This document shows, piece by piece, positions 1 to 10,153 of a DNA stretch of 64,000 bases. The DNA comes from Pelomonas sp. Root1237 (GTDB taxonomy: Bacteria; Pseudomonadota; Gammaproteobacteria; Burkholderiales; Burkholderiaceae_C). The notes under the pieces were generated by a model. It saw nothing but the letters and a program-made list of their open reading frames with translations. It did not search any database and was not told where the DNA came from. The DNA lies in contig NZ_LMDK01000005.1 in NCBI RefSeq assembly GCF_001425055.1, positions 821 to 64,820 on the forward strand. The letters are read 5' to 3'. The position numbers and the translations under genes were made by a program. Position 1 is the first letter of the stretch; every line of letters starts with the position of its first letter.

Positions 1-2
1 TC

Positions 3-95
3 GCCGACCAGGTGCTCGCCGCCAACACCGACGTGGCGCCCGTGTCCGGCCGCCAGGAAGTCTTCGAGAACCTGGTCAACCGCTTCTGCGGCTGA
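3..95 (+). CDS. xylA: Xylose isomerase, C-terminal end (partial)
   Basis: Only the last 30 codons are inside the window; the gene enters from the left edge and stops at TGA 93-95. The visible end, with the block SGRQE, then LVN and a short tail, matches the conserved C-terminus of bacterial XylA (E. coli XylA has SGRQEQLENLVN near its end). The enzyme interconverts D-xylose and D-xylulose in the cytoplasm. Its position directly before a set of hemicellulose hydrolases supports the call, because xylose is an expected product of that locus. The identification rests on a short stretch, so it is good but not certain. Confidence 0.72.
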   Translation, partial: ADQVLAANTDVAPVSGRQEVFENLVNRFCG

Positions 96-270
96 CCGCC
101 GATCACCGATTCACCCCCGCCCAACACACCCGAGCCGACACGCTGCCCATGACGAACACCCTCGCTCAAAAGCCTTGCGCCTGTCGACCTGGGCGATGTT
201 GATTTCCTTGCTTCCCCGAACCAGCAGTACGACACGGGCCTAGAGCCCTACGACAACGAGAGGAGACAAA

Positions 271-3200
271 GTGACACATCACCATCCCCGCCGAACCGCT
301 GTATCCCTTGCCGCCGCCCAGGCCGCCCTGCTCTGCAGCGGCATGGCGATGGCGCAGACCGCGCCGGCCCCCGCCGCCGCCGCATCCGCACCCACCACCA
401 ACCTGGAAACCGTCGTCGTCAGCGGCCGCCGAGCGGCGCTCGAATCGGCACAGAAGATCAAACAGAATTCCGACGAGATCGTCGATTCGATCGTGGCCGA
501 CGACATCGGCAAGCTGCCCGACCGTTCCGTCACCGAAGTGCTGCAGCGCATCGTCGGCGTGACGATCGAGCGCACCATGGCTCGCAACGACCCCGAGCAC
601 TACTCGGTGGAAGGTTCCGGCGTCAACATCCGCGGCCTGTCCTACGTGCGTTCCGAAATGAACGGCCGGGACACCTTCTCCGCCAACGGCGGCCGCGCAC
701 TTAATTTCGAAGACGTGCCGCCCGAGCTGATGGCCGGCATCGACGTCTACAAAAACCCGTCGGCCGAACAGATCGAGGGCGCTGTCGGCGGCCTCGTCAA
801 CCTGCGCACGGCGCTGCCTTTCGACTACCAGGGCTTCAAGGGCTCGGTCACCGTGCAGGAGGCCTACACCAGCCTCAACCGCAAGAAGAAGCCGTCCGCC
901 AGCGGCCTGCTGGCCAACAGCTGGGACACCGACTTCGGCCGTTTCGGTGCATTGCTGAACGTCGCCAGCTCCAAGAGCGCGACACGCTCCGACTTCTTCC
1001 AGATCGAACCTTATTACCCCCGCACCGATGCCGTGGCCGGCCAGCCACCCGGCACCTATCTGTGGGTGCCCAAGGGCGCGCAATGGCGCACGCTGGAGTT
1101 CGAACGCAAGCGCGACGGCCTGTACGGCGCCTTGCAGTGGAAGAAGGGCGACATCGACAGCTCGTTCACGTACTTCCAGTCCAAGTACCGCATGCAGTGG
1201 GACGAGCAGGCCATCTTTGCAGGCACCGACCCCTACCTGATCGTCGTCAACAACGGCAAGTTCAATGACCAGGGCGCCCTGGTCTCGGGCACGCTGACCA
1301 ACAGGGACGGGTCGCTGCTGAACTTCAACGACGACACCCGCACGGCCACCCGCAACTCCAAGACGGAAGACTTCGGCTGGCGCGTGAACTGGAAGGCGAA
1401 TGACCGCTGGAGCTTCACGTCCGACCTGCAGTACGTGAAGGCTTCCACCCGCAGCCTGGACTCCACCGTCGCGACCGGCGTCGGCATGCAGAAGGAAGTC
1501 CTGGACCTGAGCGGCAGCACGCCCAGCCTGAGCTTCGACGCGGCCGACCGTGCCTACCTCGCGGACCCGAAGAACTACTACTGGAGCTTCACGATGGAGC
1601 ACCTGGACCGCGGCATCGGGACGCAGAAGAGCTGGAAGGGCGATGCCAAGTACCGCTTCGAACACCCGGTGCTACAGGACCTGCGCTTCGGCCTTCGCTT
1701 AACGGACCGCGTGGCCAAGAGCTCGACGAACCCGTCCGGCTACCACTGGCAGGCCATCTCCGCGCCCTGGACGACCGGTGGCCCGGCGTACCTGAGCGAC
1801 TACCCCGGCGGCACCACCACCAACACCTTCAACAACTTCTTCGGCGGCAAAGTACCAAATCCGCCGTCGGTCGTCTTCCCGTCGGTTGCCCAGGCCGCCG
1901 GCTTCCCGGCTTCCTACTCCGTGCTGCACAAGTACGGCGCCGACAATTGCGTGGCCAAGCAGACTGCGGCCGGCCTCAGCACCGACGCCTGCAGCCAGTG
2001 GCCGTTCGCCTTCACACCGGAAGGACTGGGCAGTGACCTCAACCAGGACATCAAGAACGGCAGCGGCAACCAGCAGGGCGAGAAGACCCAGGCTGCCTAC
2101 GGCCAGCTGCGCTTCGGTTTCGAGGAATGGAATGTGCCGGTCGACGGCAACGTGGGCGTACGGGTCGTGCGGACGCAGAACAGCGCCCTCGGCTACACCT
2201 CCTTTGCCGGTACCGAGCAGGCCAAGCTCGGCCTTGGCGGCGTGCCGGTGTCCAACATCCCGGCATACCAGAAGTTTGAGACCTTCAAGAACAGCTACAC
2301 GGACGTTCTGCCCAGCCTGAACCTGAAGTTGCAGGCCGCGCAGGATCTGCAGTTCCGTTTCGCCCTCGCCAAGGCCATTTCGCGCCCCGACTTCGACAGG
2401 CTGCAGGCGAGCACCACGCTGGGCCAGACGATCAACACCACCGGCACCACGGTCACCAGCGTCACGCAGACCGGCTCGGCCAAGGGCAATCCGATGTTGC
2501 TGCCGACCCGCTCGACGCAGGCCGACCTGACGGGCGAGTGGTACTTCAGCCGCGTGGGCTCGCTGACGGCGGCGGTCTTCCACAAGGACCTGAAGGACAT
2601 CGTCATCAACAAGACGTCGACCTTCCGCCTGCCCGATGTCAGCGGCAACCTGCAGGACTTCCAGGTCACGAGCCCGGTCAACGGCGCCAACGGCAAGATC
2701 AACGGCATCGAGCTGGCCTTCCAGACCTACTTCGACAAGCTGCCGGGCTGGCTCTCGGGCTTTGGCGTGCAGGGCAACGTGACCTACGTCGACAGCAAGA
2801 GCCGGTTGAACACCCCGGTCAGCTCGATGTATTGCAGCGGTGGCAACTCGGCGGACAACTTCGTCCTGAACCTGAACGGCTGCGACACCGACGGCCGCCA
2901 GTTCGGCAACCTGCCGTTGCAAGGCCTGTCGCGCAAGGCTTTCAACCTCCAGCTGATGTATGACCAAGGCCCGCTGTCCGCACGCCTGGCCTACAGCTGG
3001 CGCTCGCGCTACCTGCAGGCCGTCAACGTGAACGGCACGCAGGGCACGGACGGCCTGGTGACCGACCCGAGCAGCCCCAACCTCGGCCAGAGGAACGTGG
3101 CCTGGGGCCTGCCGGTCTGGGCTGAAAGCTATGGCCAGTTGGACGGCAGCGTGTCGTACAAGCTGCTCGACGACAAGCTGTCACTTGGCCTGGAGGCGCA

Positions 3201-3315
3201 GAACCTCAACTCCGCCCGCCAGCGCCAGCTGATGCAGCAGCATGTCGGCTACATGACCCGTGGGCTGTTCTACACCGGCCCTCGCTACGTGGTCACGGCG
3301 CGCTACACGTTCTGA
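271..3315 (+). CDS. TonB-dependent outer-membrane receptor for oligosaccharides
   Basis: A 1014-residue receptor that should import a ligand across the outer membrane using TonB energy. The start is GTG at 271, chosen for the purine-rich ribosome site (gagaggag) just upstream and the signal peptide, likely cut after AMA near residue 28. A TonB box (ETVVVSG, about residues 46-52) precedes a plug domain with the stretch DDIGKLPDRSVTEVLQR, typical of the large Xanthomonas/Caulobacter-type receptors used for plant sugars. The barrel ends in the usual aromatic-terminated strand (ARYTF). It is the first gene of the hydrolase run, 51 bp before the GH35 gene, so a saccharide released by those enzymes is the likely ligand; the exact ligand cannot be read from the sequence. 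Confidence 0.93.
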   Translation: MTHHHPRRTAVSLAAAQAALLCSGMAMAQTAPAPAAAASAPTTNLETVVVSGRRAALESAQKIKQNSDEIVDSIVADDIGKLPDRSVTEVLQRIVGVTIERTMARNDPEHYSVEGSGVNIRGLSYVRSEMNGRDTFSANGGRALNFEDVPPELMAGIDVYKNPSAEQIEGAVGGLVNLRTALPFDYQGFKGSVTVQEAYTSLNRKKKPSASGLLANSWDTDFGRFGALLNVASSKSATRSDFFQIEPYYPRTDAVAGQPPGTYLWVPKGAQWRTLEFERKRDGLYGALQWKKGDIDSSFTYFQSKYRMQWDEQAIFAGTDPYLIVVNNGKFNDQGALVSGTLTNRDGSLLNFNDDTRTATRNSKTEDFGWRVNWKANDRWSFTSDLQYVKASTRSLDSTVATGVGMQKEVLDLSGSTPSLSFDAADRAYLADPKNYYWSFTMEHLDRGIGTQKSWKGDAKYRFEHPVLQDLRFGLRLTDRVAKSSTNPSGYHWQAISAPWTTGGPAYLSDYPGGTTTNTFNNFFGGKVPNPPSVVFPSVAQAAGFPASYSVLHKYGADNCVAKQTAAGLSTDACSQWPFAFTPEGLGSDLNQDIKNGSGNQQGEKTQAAYGQLRFGFEEWNVPVDGNVGVRVVRTQNSALGYTSFAGTEQAKLGLGGVPVSNIPAYQKFETFKNSYTDVLPSLNLKLQAAQDLQFRFALAKAISRPDFDRLQASTTLGQTINTTGTTVTSVTQTGSAKGNPMLLPTRSTQADLTGEWYFSRVGSLTAAVFHKDLKDIVINKTSTFRLPDVSGNLQDFQVTSPVNGANGKINGIELAFQTYFDKLPGWLSGFGVQGNVTYVDSKSRLNTPVSSMYCSGGNSADNFVLNLNGCDTDGRQFGNLPLQGLSRKAFNLQLMYDQGPLSARLAYSWRSRYLQAVNVNGTQGTDGLVTDPSSPNLGQRNVAWGLPVWAESYGQLDGSVSYKLLDDKLSLGLEAQNLNSARQRQLMQQHVGYMTRGLFYTGPRYVVTARYTF

Positions 3316-3366
3316 CCTTGGTTTGCGCCCGGCGGTCCGCAGGATCACCGGGCGCCTGGAATCCCG

Positions 3367-5007
3367 ATGAAAAGAAACGCACTTCTCTCGGCGGTGCTGG
3401 CCGGCTTGCTCTCCCTGCAAGCCGCCGGTGCCGCCGAGGCGCCCCGCCTCGTCGAGCGCGACGGCCGCCACGCACTGCTGGTGGACGGCAAGCCCTTCCT
3501 GATGCTGGGCGCGCAGGCGCACAACTCCAGCAACTACCCCGGCGCGCTCAAGCCCGTCTGGGACGCGGCCAAGGACGTCAAGGCCAACACCGTGCTGATG
3601 CCGGTGGCCTGGGAGCAGGTCGAGCCCGAGGAAGGAAAATTCGACTTCAGCTTCGTCGACACCCTCGTCAAGGAGGCGCGCCAGCAGAAGCAGCGCCTGG
3701 TGATCCTGTGGTTCGCCACCTGGAAGAACACCAGCGCCCAGTACACGCCCGCCTGGGTCAAGCTCGACCCCAAGCGCTTCCCCTTCAACGTCGACCGCGA
3801 AGGCAAGTCCAACTACAGCCTCAGCCCCTTCGGCACCGAGACGCTCAAGGCCGACAAGCGCGCCTTCGTCGCGCTGATGGCGCATCTCAAGAAGATCGAC
3901 TCGGCCGAGCGCACCGTGCTGATGGTGCAGGTCGAGAATGAAGTCGGCACCTATGGCCTGGTGCGCGACTTCGGCAAGGCGGCCGAGGCGGCCTTTGCGC
4001 AGCCGGTGCCCGCCGCCGTGCTGGCACGCAAGAAGGCCGTCGTGCCGGGTGCTGCAAGCGGCAACTGGCGCGCCGTCTACGGCGACTACGCCGACGAATA
4101 TTTCCACGCCTGGGCCATCGCCCGCTACATCGGCGACATCGCCGCGGCCGGCAAAGCCGTCTACGACCTGCCGATGTACGTCAACAACGCGCTGCGCAAC
4201 CCGCTGGACCAGCCGCCCAAGCCCTGGAACAAGGACTTCGCCAGTGGCGGCCCGACCTGGGACGTCATCGACATCTACAAGGCCGCGGCACCCGCGCTCG
4301 ACATCGTCGCGCCCGACATCTATCGGCCCGAGTCCGAGCAGGTGAACGCCAACCTGCGCCTGTTCCAGCGCGTCGACAACGCGTTGTGGGTGCCCGAGAT
4401 CGGCAACGCGGCCGCTTACGGACGCTACCTCTACCCCGTCCTCGGGCACGGCGCCCTCGGCGTGGCGCCGTTCGGCATCGACTACTTCAACTACAGCAAC
4501 TTCCCGCTCGGCTCCACATCGACCGACCGCGAGATGGTCGAGCCCTTCGCTCGCGTCTTCAAGATGTTCGCCCCGATCCAGCGGCAATGGGCGCAATGGG
4601 CCTTTGATGGCCGCACGCGTGGCGCCGCCGAGAGCGATGACCGCAAGCCGCAGCTGCTGGAGTTCCCCGGCTGGGTCGCGAAGCTGAGCTATCGCGAATG
4701 GCAGTTCGGCGAGACCAGCTGGAAGATGACCGACAAGTTCCCCGCTGGCACCGAGCAACCCGGCGGCGGCGTCGCCATCGCGCAGATCGGCGACGACGAA
4801 TTCCTCGTCATCGGCCAACGCACCCGCGTGCGGATGGAGGCGGCGCCGGGCCAGAACGGCTTCATGCTGCGCACCGAGCAGGGCCGCTTCGACGACCAGG
4901 GGCGCTGGGTCATGGAGCGCGTCTGGAACGGCGACCAGGTCGACTACGGCCTGAACCTGCCCGCCGAGCCCGTCATGCTCAAGGTCAAGATGGGCCGCCC
5001 GCGCTGA
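3367..5007 (+). CDS. GH35-type beta-galactosidase (DUF5597-like C-terminus), exported
   Basis: A 546-residue glycoside hydrolase with a signal peptide (first 22 residues, ending AGAA). The N-terminal half is a clan-A TIM barrel: it opens with [18 protein letters not shown] and [12 protein letters not shown], and carries the acid/base glutamate E192 in QVENEVG and a probable nucleophile E344 in WVPEIGN. This layout matches GH35 enzymes such as Cellvibrio Bgl35A, which removes galactose from xyloglucan; that substrate is inferred from family and context. It lies 51 bp after the TonB receptor and 4 bp before the GH95 gene, so it is almost certainly in the same operon. It likely acts in the periplasm on imported oligosaccharides. 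Confidence 0.88.
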   Translation: MKRNALLSAVLAGLLSLQAAGAAEAPRLVERDGRHALLVDGKPFLMLGAQAHNSSNYPGALKPVWDAAKDVKANTVLMPVAWEQVEPEEGKFDFSFVDTLVKEARQQKQRLVILWFATWKNTSAQYTPAWVKLDPKRFPFNVDREGKSNYSLSPFGTETLKADKRAFVALMAHLKKIDSAERTVLMVQVENEVGTYGLVRDFGKAAEAAFAQPVPAAVLARKKAVVPGAASGNWRAVYGDYADEYFHAWAIARYIGDIAAAGKAVYDLPMYVNNALRNPLDQPPKPWNKDFASGGPTWDVIDIYKAAAPALDIVAPDIYRPESEQVNANLRLFQRVDNALWVPEIGNAAAYGRYLYPVLGHGALGVAPFGIDYFNYSNFPLGSTSTDREMVEPFARVFKMFAPIQRQWAQWAFDGRTRGAAESDDRKPQLLEFPGWVAKLSYREWQFGETSWKMTDKFPAGTEQPGGGVAIAQIGDDEFLVIGQRTRVRMEAAPGQNGFMLRTEQGRFDDQGRWVMERVWNGDQVDYGLNLPAEPVMLKVKMGRPR

Positions 5008-5011
5008 GTCC

Positions 5012-7330
5012 ATGAAGCAGAGCCTCCGATCACTGCGGGCCGCTGCAACGCTGCTCGCCTGCTGCCTCGCCCTGCCGCTGCAGGCGGGCGAGCTGGTGCT
5101 GCGCTACGACCGCCCCGCAGCCGACACGGCCCAGGGCTGGGAGCAGCAGGCCCTGCCGATCGGCAATGGCCGCATCGGCGCCATGCTGTTCGGCCAGGTC
5201 GCGCGCGACCGGCTGCAGTTCAACGACATCACGCTGTGGACGGGCGATGCCCAGGCGCTGGGCGCCTATCAGGCGTTCGGCGACGTGCTGCTCGAACTCG
5301 ACGGCGCTGACGCGCCCGTGTCTGACTACCGCCGCCAGCTCGACCTGCAGCACGCCCGGCACCGCCTGAGCTACCGCCAGGCCGGCGCCGGCTTCACGCG
5401 CGAAACCCTGGCCAGCCAGCCGGCCCAGGTCATCGCCTGGCGCCTCAGCGCCGACCAGCCGGGCCGCTACAACGGCCGCGTCACGCTGGCCGACCGGCAC
5501 GGCGCGGCGCTCACCGCGGTGGGCACCGCCCTCACCGCCACCGGCCGCCTGCCCAACGGCCTGGCCTACGCGAGCCAGCTGCGCGTCGTGCCGGAAGGCG
5601 GCTCGGTGACGGTGGACGGCAACGCCCTGGTGTTCCGCGGCTGCGATGCGCTGACCTTCATCCTCGGCGCCGGCACCAGCCATGCAGACGGCCGGGTTGA
5701 CGGCCCGGCACCGCTGCCACGCGTGCAGGCCCAGGTCGCCGCGGCCGCCGCCAGATCCTGGCCGGCGCTGCAGGCGGAGCACGAGGCCGACGTCAAGGGC
5801 CTGCTCGGCCGCGTGCAGTTGGACCTCGGCACCAGTCCGCCCGAGCGCCGGGCGTTGACGACCGACGCCCGCCTGGCCGCCTACACCCGGGACGGCGGCG
5901 ACCCCGAGCTGGAGGCGCTGTACTTCCAGTTCGGCCGCTATCTGCTGGTCTCCAGCTCGCGGGACTCCCTGCCCGCCAACCTGCAAGGCCTGTGGAACGA
6001 CAGCCTGACGCCGCCGTGGAATGCGGACTATCACAGCAACATCAACCTGCAGATGAACTACTGGCCGGCCGAGCCGACCAACCTGGCAGAGACGGCGCGG
6101 CCGTTGCACCGTTTCGTGCAGAACCTGATTCCCGCATGGCGCCGGCCCGTCGCCGAACGCGCCGCGCTGGCACTGAAAGACCCGAAGGCCCTGCCGGCCG
6201 AGACGCCCCCGTGGGACAACTCGGTGCAGCCGCCGATCGAGACCTTCCTGACGGCCGCGGGCAAGCCCATGCGCGGCTGGGCGCTGCGCACCGCGACCAA
6301 CCCCTTCGGCGCCCAGACCTACCTCTGGAACATGACGGGCAACGCCTGGTACGCCCGCCACTTCTGGGAGCACTACGCCTTCACGCAGGACAAGGCCTTC
6401 CTGCGCGACGTGGCCTGGCCGGTGCTGAAGGAAGTCGGCGAGTTCTGGGAAGACCGGCTGAAGGCAACGGCTGACGGCAAGCTGGTGGCACCCAACGGCT
6501 GGTCGCCCGAGCACGGCCCCATCCAGGACGGCGTCGCCTACGACCAGCAGATCCTGTGGGACCACTTCGACAACATGGTGCAGGCCGCCGACGCGCTCGG
6601 CGACCGTGCCGCGCGCGACCATGCCGCCTCGCTGCGCGACGGCCTCGCCGGCCCGCGTGTGGGCAGCTGGGGCCAGTTGCTGGAATGGCAGGCCGAGCTC
6701 AAGGACGCTGTGCTGGACACGCCCAAGGACACGCACCGCCACGTCTCGCACCTGTTCGCGCTCTTCCCCGGCCGGCAGATTTCTCCGGCGCGCACGCCCG
6801 AGCTGGCCGCAGCGGCGCGCAAGACGCTGGAGGCCCGCGGCGACGTCAGCACCGGCTGGTCCATGGCCTGGAAGATGGCCTATTGGGCGCGGTTGCGCGA
6901 CGGCGACCATGCGCACACGCTGCTGCGCGGCCTGCTGGCCACGCCGGGTGCCCGGGCCGCCCGCGCCGGTGGTGAGGTGAACCAGGGCGGCACCTACCCC
7001 AACCTCTTCGACACCCACCCGCCCTTCCAGATCGACGGCAATTTCGGCGCGACCGCCGCGATCGCCGAGATGCTGGTGCAATCGCAGGACGGCGTCATCG
7101 ACCTGCTGCCCGCGTTGCCTGCGACCTGGCCGCAAGGCTCGGTCAAGGGCCTGCGCGCCCGCGGCGGCTTCGAGGTCGACATCGCCTGGGCAAACGGTCG
7201 CATCAAGAGCGCCACCGTACGCTCGGTGGCCGGCGCGGGCGGCGGCCGCGTTCGCATCGGCGAGCGCGTCGTCGCACTGAAGCTCAAGCCCGGCCAGTCG
7301 CGCACGCTGTCGTCCCAAGACTTGCTCTGA
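5012..7330 (+). CDS. GH95 alpha-L-fucosidase, exported
   Basis: A 772-residue protein of the GH95 family, which removes terminal alpha-1,2-linked L-fucose (some members act on galactose) by inversion. The N-terminal domain carries [14 protein letters not shown]. The (alpha/alpha)6 barrel holds N343 and N345 in [13 protein letters not shown], matching the asparagines that activate water in Bifidobacterium AfcA, and the acid E500 in NGWSPEHGP. Length is normal for the family. A signal peptide spans about residues 1-25; an LLAC stretch inside it could be read as a lipobox, but cleavage after LQA looks more likely. It starts 4 bp after the GH35 stop. Together with GH35 it suggests removal of the Fuc-Gal side chains of xyloglucan. 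Confidence 0.92.
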   Translation: MKQSLRSLRAAATLLACCLALPLQAGELVLRYDRPAADTAQGWEQQALPIGNGRIGAMLFGQVARDRLQFNDITLWTGDAQALGAYQAFGDVLLELDGADAPVSDYRRQLDLQHARHRLSYRQAGAGFTRETLASQPAQVIAWRLSADQPGRYNGRVTLADRHGAALTAVGTALTATGRLPNGLAYASQLRVVPEGGSVTVDGNALVFRGCDALTFILGAGTSHADGRVDGPAPLPRVQAQVAAAAARSWPALQAEHEADVKGLLGRVQLDLGTSPPERRALTTDARLAAYTRDGGDPELEALYFQFGRYLLVSSSRDSLPANLQGLWNDSLTPPWNADYHSNINLQMNYWPAEPTNLAETARPLHRFVQNLIPAWRRPVAERAALALKDPKALPAETPPWDNSVQPPIETFLTAAGKPMRGWALRTATNPFGAQTYLWNMTGNAWYARHFWEHYAFTQDKAFLRDVAWPVLKEVGEFWEDRLKATADGKLVAPNGWSPEHGPIQDGVAYDQQILWDHFDNMVQAADALGDRAARDHAASLRDGLAGPRVGSWGQLLEWQAELKDAVLDTPKDTHRHVSHLFALFPGRQISPARTPELAAAARKTLEARGDVSTGWSMAWKMAYWARLRDGDHAHTLLRGLLATPGARAARAGGEVNQGGTYPNLFDTHPPFQIDGNFGATAAIAEMLVQSQDGVIDLLPALPATWPQGSVKGLRARGGFEVDIAWANGRIKSATVRSVAGAGGGRVRIGERVVALKLKPGQSRTLSSQDLL

Positions 7331-8607
7331 TGATGAATCGCTTCCTGCTCGCTTTCGCTGCCCTGCTCCCAATGACAGCGCAGTCATTGGATCTGGACGT
7401 CGGCCGCCCCGCCAAGGGTTGGCAGATCGCCGTCACCGATTTCGAGGGCGAGGCCAAGCTCGTCGGCGACCGCGTCACCGTGCCAAAGCCCGCCAACCCA
7501 CGCGTGCCGGACAGCCACGTCGCGGCCCGCCGTAGCGCTGACGGTGCGCTGACGCTGCAGTTCAGCAACTCCTGGATCGCCCAGGCCCGCTGGCAGGACG
7601 GCCCGCCGCTGGACCTGCGGCCCTACCTGGCCGAAGGCACCGTCGAGTTCGACTTGAATGTCCTCGACCTTGCCCACGGCGGCATGAAGTTCAAGCTGGG
7701 TTGCGGTGAGGGCTGCGAACGCAAGGTTCCCTTCCTGTTCGCCGGCCGCGAGCTGGTCGGCAAAGGCCGCCACCACCTGTCCTTTGCGTTGAAGTGCTTC
7801 TGGCGCGAGGGCGACGATTTCAGCGCCGTCAGCGTGCCCTTCGCGCTGGAAGGCACGGGCAGCGGCGAGCTGCAGATTGCCCACCTGCGCATCAACAAAA
7901 ATGGCAAGGCGACCACCGCCTGCCCCGACTACCGCACCCAGTCCGTCACGCCCGAACGGCTGCAGGAATCCTGGGCCGCGGACTGGTGGCTGCCGCGCCA
8001 TGAACAGAAGCTCGCCGAGATCAAGGCTCATCGCGAAGCGGGCCGGCGCGTGGACCTCGTCTTCCTTGGCGACTCCATCACACAGGGTTGGGAGAACGAA
8101 GGCAAGACTGCGTGGGCAACGCATTTTGCGAAGCACAACGCCGTCGCCCTAGGCTTTGGCGGCGACCGCACCGAAAACCTGCTGTGGCGACTGCAGCATG
8201 GCGAGCTGGACGGCATGGCGCCCAAGGCCATCGTCATGATGATCGGCACCAACAACACCGGCGACCGGCTGGAAGACCCGGCCTTCACGGTGGCTGGTAT
8301 CCAGAAGAACCTCGACGAGATCCGCAAGCGCCAGCCCCAGGCCAAGGTGCTGCTGCTGGCCCTGTTCCCACGCGGCGAGAAGCCCGACGACCTGACCCGC
8401 AGGCACAACGACAGGATCAATGCGCTGCTGCCCGCGTTGGCCGATGGCCGCCGGATCGTCTTCCTGGACATCGGCCGCGCGCTCGCGAATCCGGACGGCA
8501 CACTCTCCAAAGACATCCTGCCCGACTGGCTGCACCTCAGCCCGCAAGGCTATGAAATATGGGCTCGCAGCCTGACAGCGACCCTGACCCCGTGGCTGAC
8601 GCCCTGA
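7330..8607 (+). CDS. SGNH/GDSL esterase with N-terminal galactose-binding-like domain
   Basis: A 425-residue exported protein whose ATG overlaps the GH95 stop by one base (TGATG). After a short signal peptide, residues about 25-195 look like the ExoP-type galactose-binding-like domain found at the end of GH3 exo-beta-glucosidases (GRPAKGWQ, then SNSWIAQARWQDG). Residues about 235-425 form an SGNH hydrolase of the PAF-acetylhydrolase-like kind: nucleophile S249 in FLGDSITQGW, the Gly and Asn blocks GFGGDRTENLLW and MIGTNNTG, and D399/H402 in DWLHLSPQGY. Such enzymes often remove acetyl groups from plant polysaccharides, so acetyl-xylan or acetyl-xyloglucan esterase is a reasonable inference. 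The domain pairing is unusual. Confidence 0.85.
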   Translation: MMNRFLLAFAALLPMTAQSLDLDVGRPAKGWQIAVTDFEGEAKLVGDRVTVPKPANPRVPDSHVAARRSADGALTLQFSNSWIAQARWQDGPPLDLRPYLAEGTVEFDLNVLDLAHGGMKFKLGCGEGCERKVPFLFAGRELVGKGRHHLSFALKCFWREGDDFSAVSVPFALEGTGSGELQIAHLRINKNGKATTACPDYRTQSVTPERLQESWAADWWLPRHEQKLAEIKAHREAGRRVDLVFLGDSITQGWENEGKTAWATHFAKHNAVALGFGGDRTENLLWRLQHGELDGMAPKAIVMMIGTNNTGDRLEDPAFTVAGIQKNLDEIRKRQPQAKVLLLALFPRGEKPDDLTRRHNDRINALLPALADGRRIVFLDIGRALANPDGTLSKDILPDWLHLSPQGYEIWARSLTATLTPWLTP

Positions 8608-8638
8608 CGGCCGAGCACTCTCCCTCTCCTGGATCGCT

Positions 8639-10078
8639 ATGACTGCCTCTAGCTCCTCCGATTTCATCCGCGGCATCGTCGCAACCGCCCCATTGCCGCA
8701 GGATGGCTCCTTGACAGACAACCTCACCTTGACCTACTCCAGCCCCTTCCCTGCCGACTTCCTCTTCGGCGTTGCCGCCGCCGCGCCGCAGATCGAGGGC
8801 GCGGCCTTCGAGGACGGCAAGGGCGAATCCATCTGGGACCGCTTCTGCCGCCAGCCCGGCAAGGTGCATGACGGCGACACCCTGGACGTCGCCTGCGACC
8901 ACTACCACCGCTTCGACGCGGACTTCGCGCTGATGGCGTCGCTGGGGCTCAAGCACTACCGCCTGTCCCTGGCCTGGCCGCGCATCTACCCGAACGGCGA
9001 CGGTGAGCTGAACCAGGCCGGCCTGGACTTCTATCACCGCCTCTTCGCCAGCATGAAGAAACACGGCATCGAGCCGTGGGTGACCCTCTTCCACTGGGAC
9101 CTGCCGCAGGCGCTGGAAGACCGCGGCGGCTGGACGTCGCGCGTGACGGTGGACGCCTTCGGTCGCTATGCCGACACGGTCGTCAAGGCCTTCGGCGGCG
9201 TCGTCAAGCACTGGATCACGATGAACGAGATCCGCTGCTTCACCGAACTGGCCTATCGCTGGGGCACCAAGGCGCCGGGCCGCACCGAGAGTGCCGCTGT
9301 CGTCAACCAGACCTTCCACCACGCGCTGCTGTGCCACGGCCATGGCGTGCGCGCGGTGCGCGAGTTCGGCGGCGCGGGTGCGGTCGTCGGCCTGACGGAC
9401 AACCTGGACGTCTGCATTCCCGTCACCGAGACGCCGGCCGACATCGCCGCGGCCAAGGCTTGGTTCCTGGAGAAGAACGCCCATGTGCTGGGCGCCATGC
9501 ATGCCGGCCATTACCCGGCCGACTACCTCGACCGCGTCGGCGCCGACGCCCCACAGGTCCAGCCCGGTGACTTCGACCTCATCAGCCTGCCGACCGACCA
9601 CCTGGGCCTGAACATCTACACCGGCACCTATGTGCGCGCCGGCAAGGACGGCGCCGCTTTCGAGGCCCTGCCCAACCCGGTCAACTACCCGCGCGCCGAC
9701 AGCCCCTGGCTGCGACTGGTGCCGCAGTCCATCTACTGGGCGACGCGCCTGGCCGCCGAGTGCTACGGCCACACCTCGCTCTACATCACCGAGAACGGCT
9801 GCGGCTACAACGACGAGCCGGTCGTGAACGGCGAGGTGCTGGACCTGCACCGCCGCGACTTCCTGCGCAGCCACCTGCGCGAAGCCCACCGCGCCATCGG
9901 CGACGGCGTGCCGCTGAAGGGCTACTTCCTGTGGAGCTTCATCGACAACTACGAGTGGGAGGACGGCTACCAGCGGCGCTTTGGCATCGTGCATTGCGAC
10001 TACGAGACGCAGGTGCGCACCCCGAAGCTGTCGGCGCTCTATTACGCCGATGTGATCCGCGAACGTCGCATCCTCTGA
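8639..10078 (+). CDS. GH1 beta-glucosidase-type enzyme (first of a tandem pair)
   Basis: A 479-residue GH1 retaining beta-glycosidase. It has FPADFLFGVAAAAPQIEGA at the barrel entrance, acid/base E197 in TMNEIRC, nucleophile E385 in YITENGCGY, and the C-terminal GH1 signature SFIDNYEWEDGY. The canonical TxNEP motif reads NEI here. There is no convincing signal peptide: the first 35 residues are polar and the domain begins near LTYSSPFPADF, so this copy is probably cytoplasmic. The start (ATG 8639) is uncertain, since the leader does not align with other GH1 proteins and a TTG at 8711 is an alternative. It lies 31 bp after the esterase gene and is closely similar along its whole length to the next gene. 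Confidence 0.9.
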   Translation: MTASSSSDFIRGIVATAPLPQDGSLTDNLTLTYSSPFPADFLFGVAAAAPQIEGAAFEDGKGESIWDRFCRQPGKVHDGDTLDVACDHYHRFDADFALMASLGLKHYRLSLAWPRIYPNGDGELNQAGLDFYHRLFASMKKHGIEPWVTLFHWDLPQALEDRGGWTSRVTVDAFGRYADTVVKAFGGVVKHWITMNEIRCFTELAYRWGTKAPGRTESAAVVNQTFHHALLCHGHGVRAVREFGGAGAVVGLTDNLDVCIPVTETPADIAAAKAWFLEKNAHVLGAMHAGHYPADYLDRVGADAPQVQPGDFDLISLPTDHLGLNIYTGTYVRAGKDGAAFEALPNPVNYPRADSPWLRLVPQSIYWATRLAAECYGHTSLYITENGCGYNDEPVVNGEVLDLHRRDFLRSHLREAHRAIGDGVPLKGYFLWSFIDNYEWEDGYQRRFGIVHCDYETQVRTPKLSALYYADVIRERRIL

Positions 10079-10153
10079 AATGAAGCGGGTCCTATATTCC
10101 CTCGCACCGCGGCGGGCCTTCGCCCCACGTGCGGTCTACCGAGGACCATCCAG

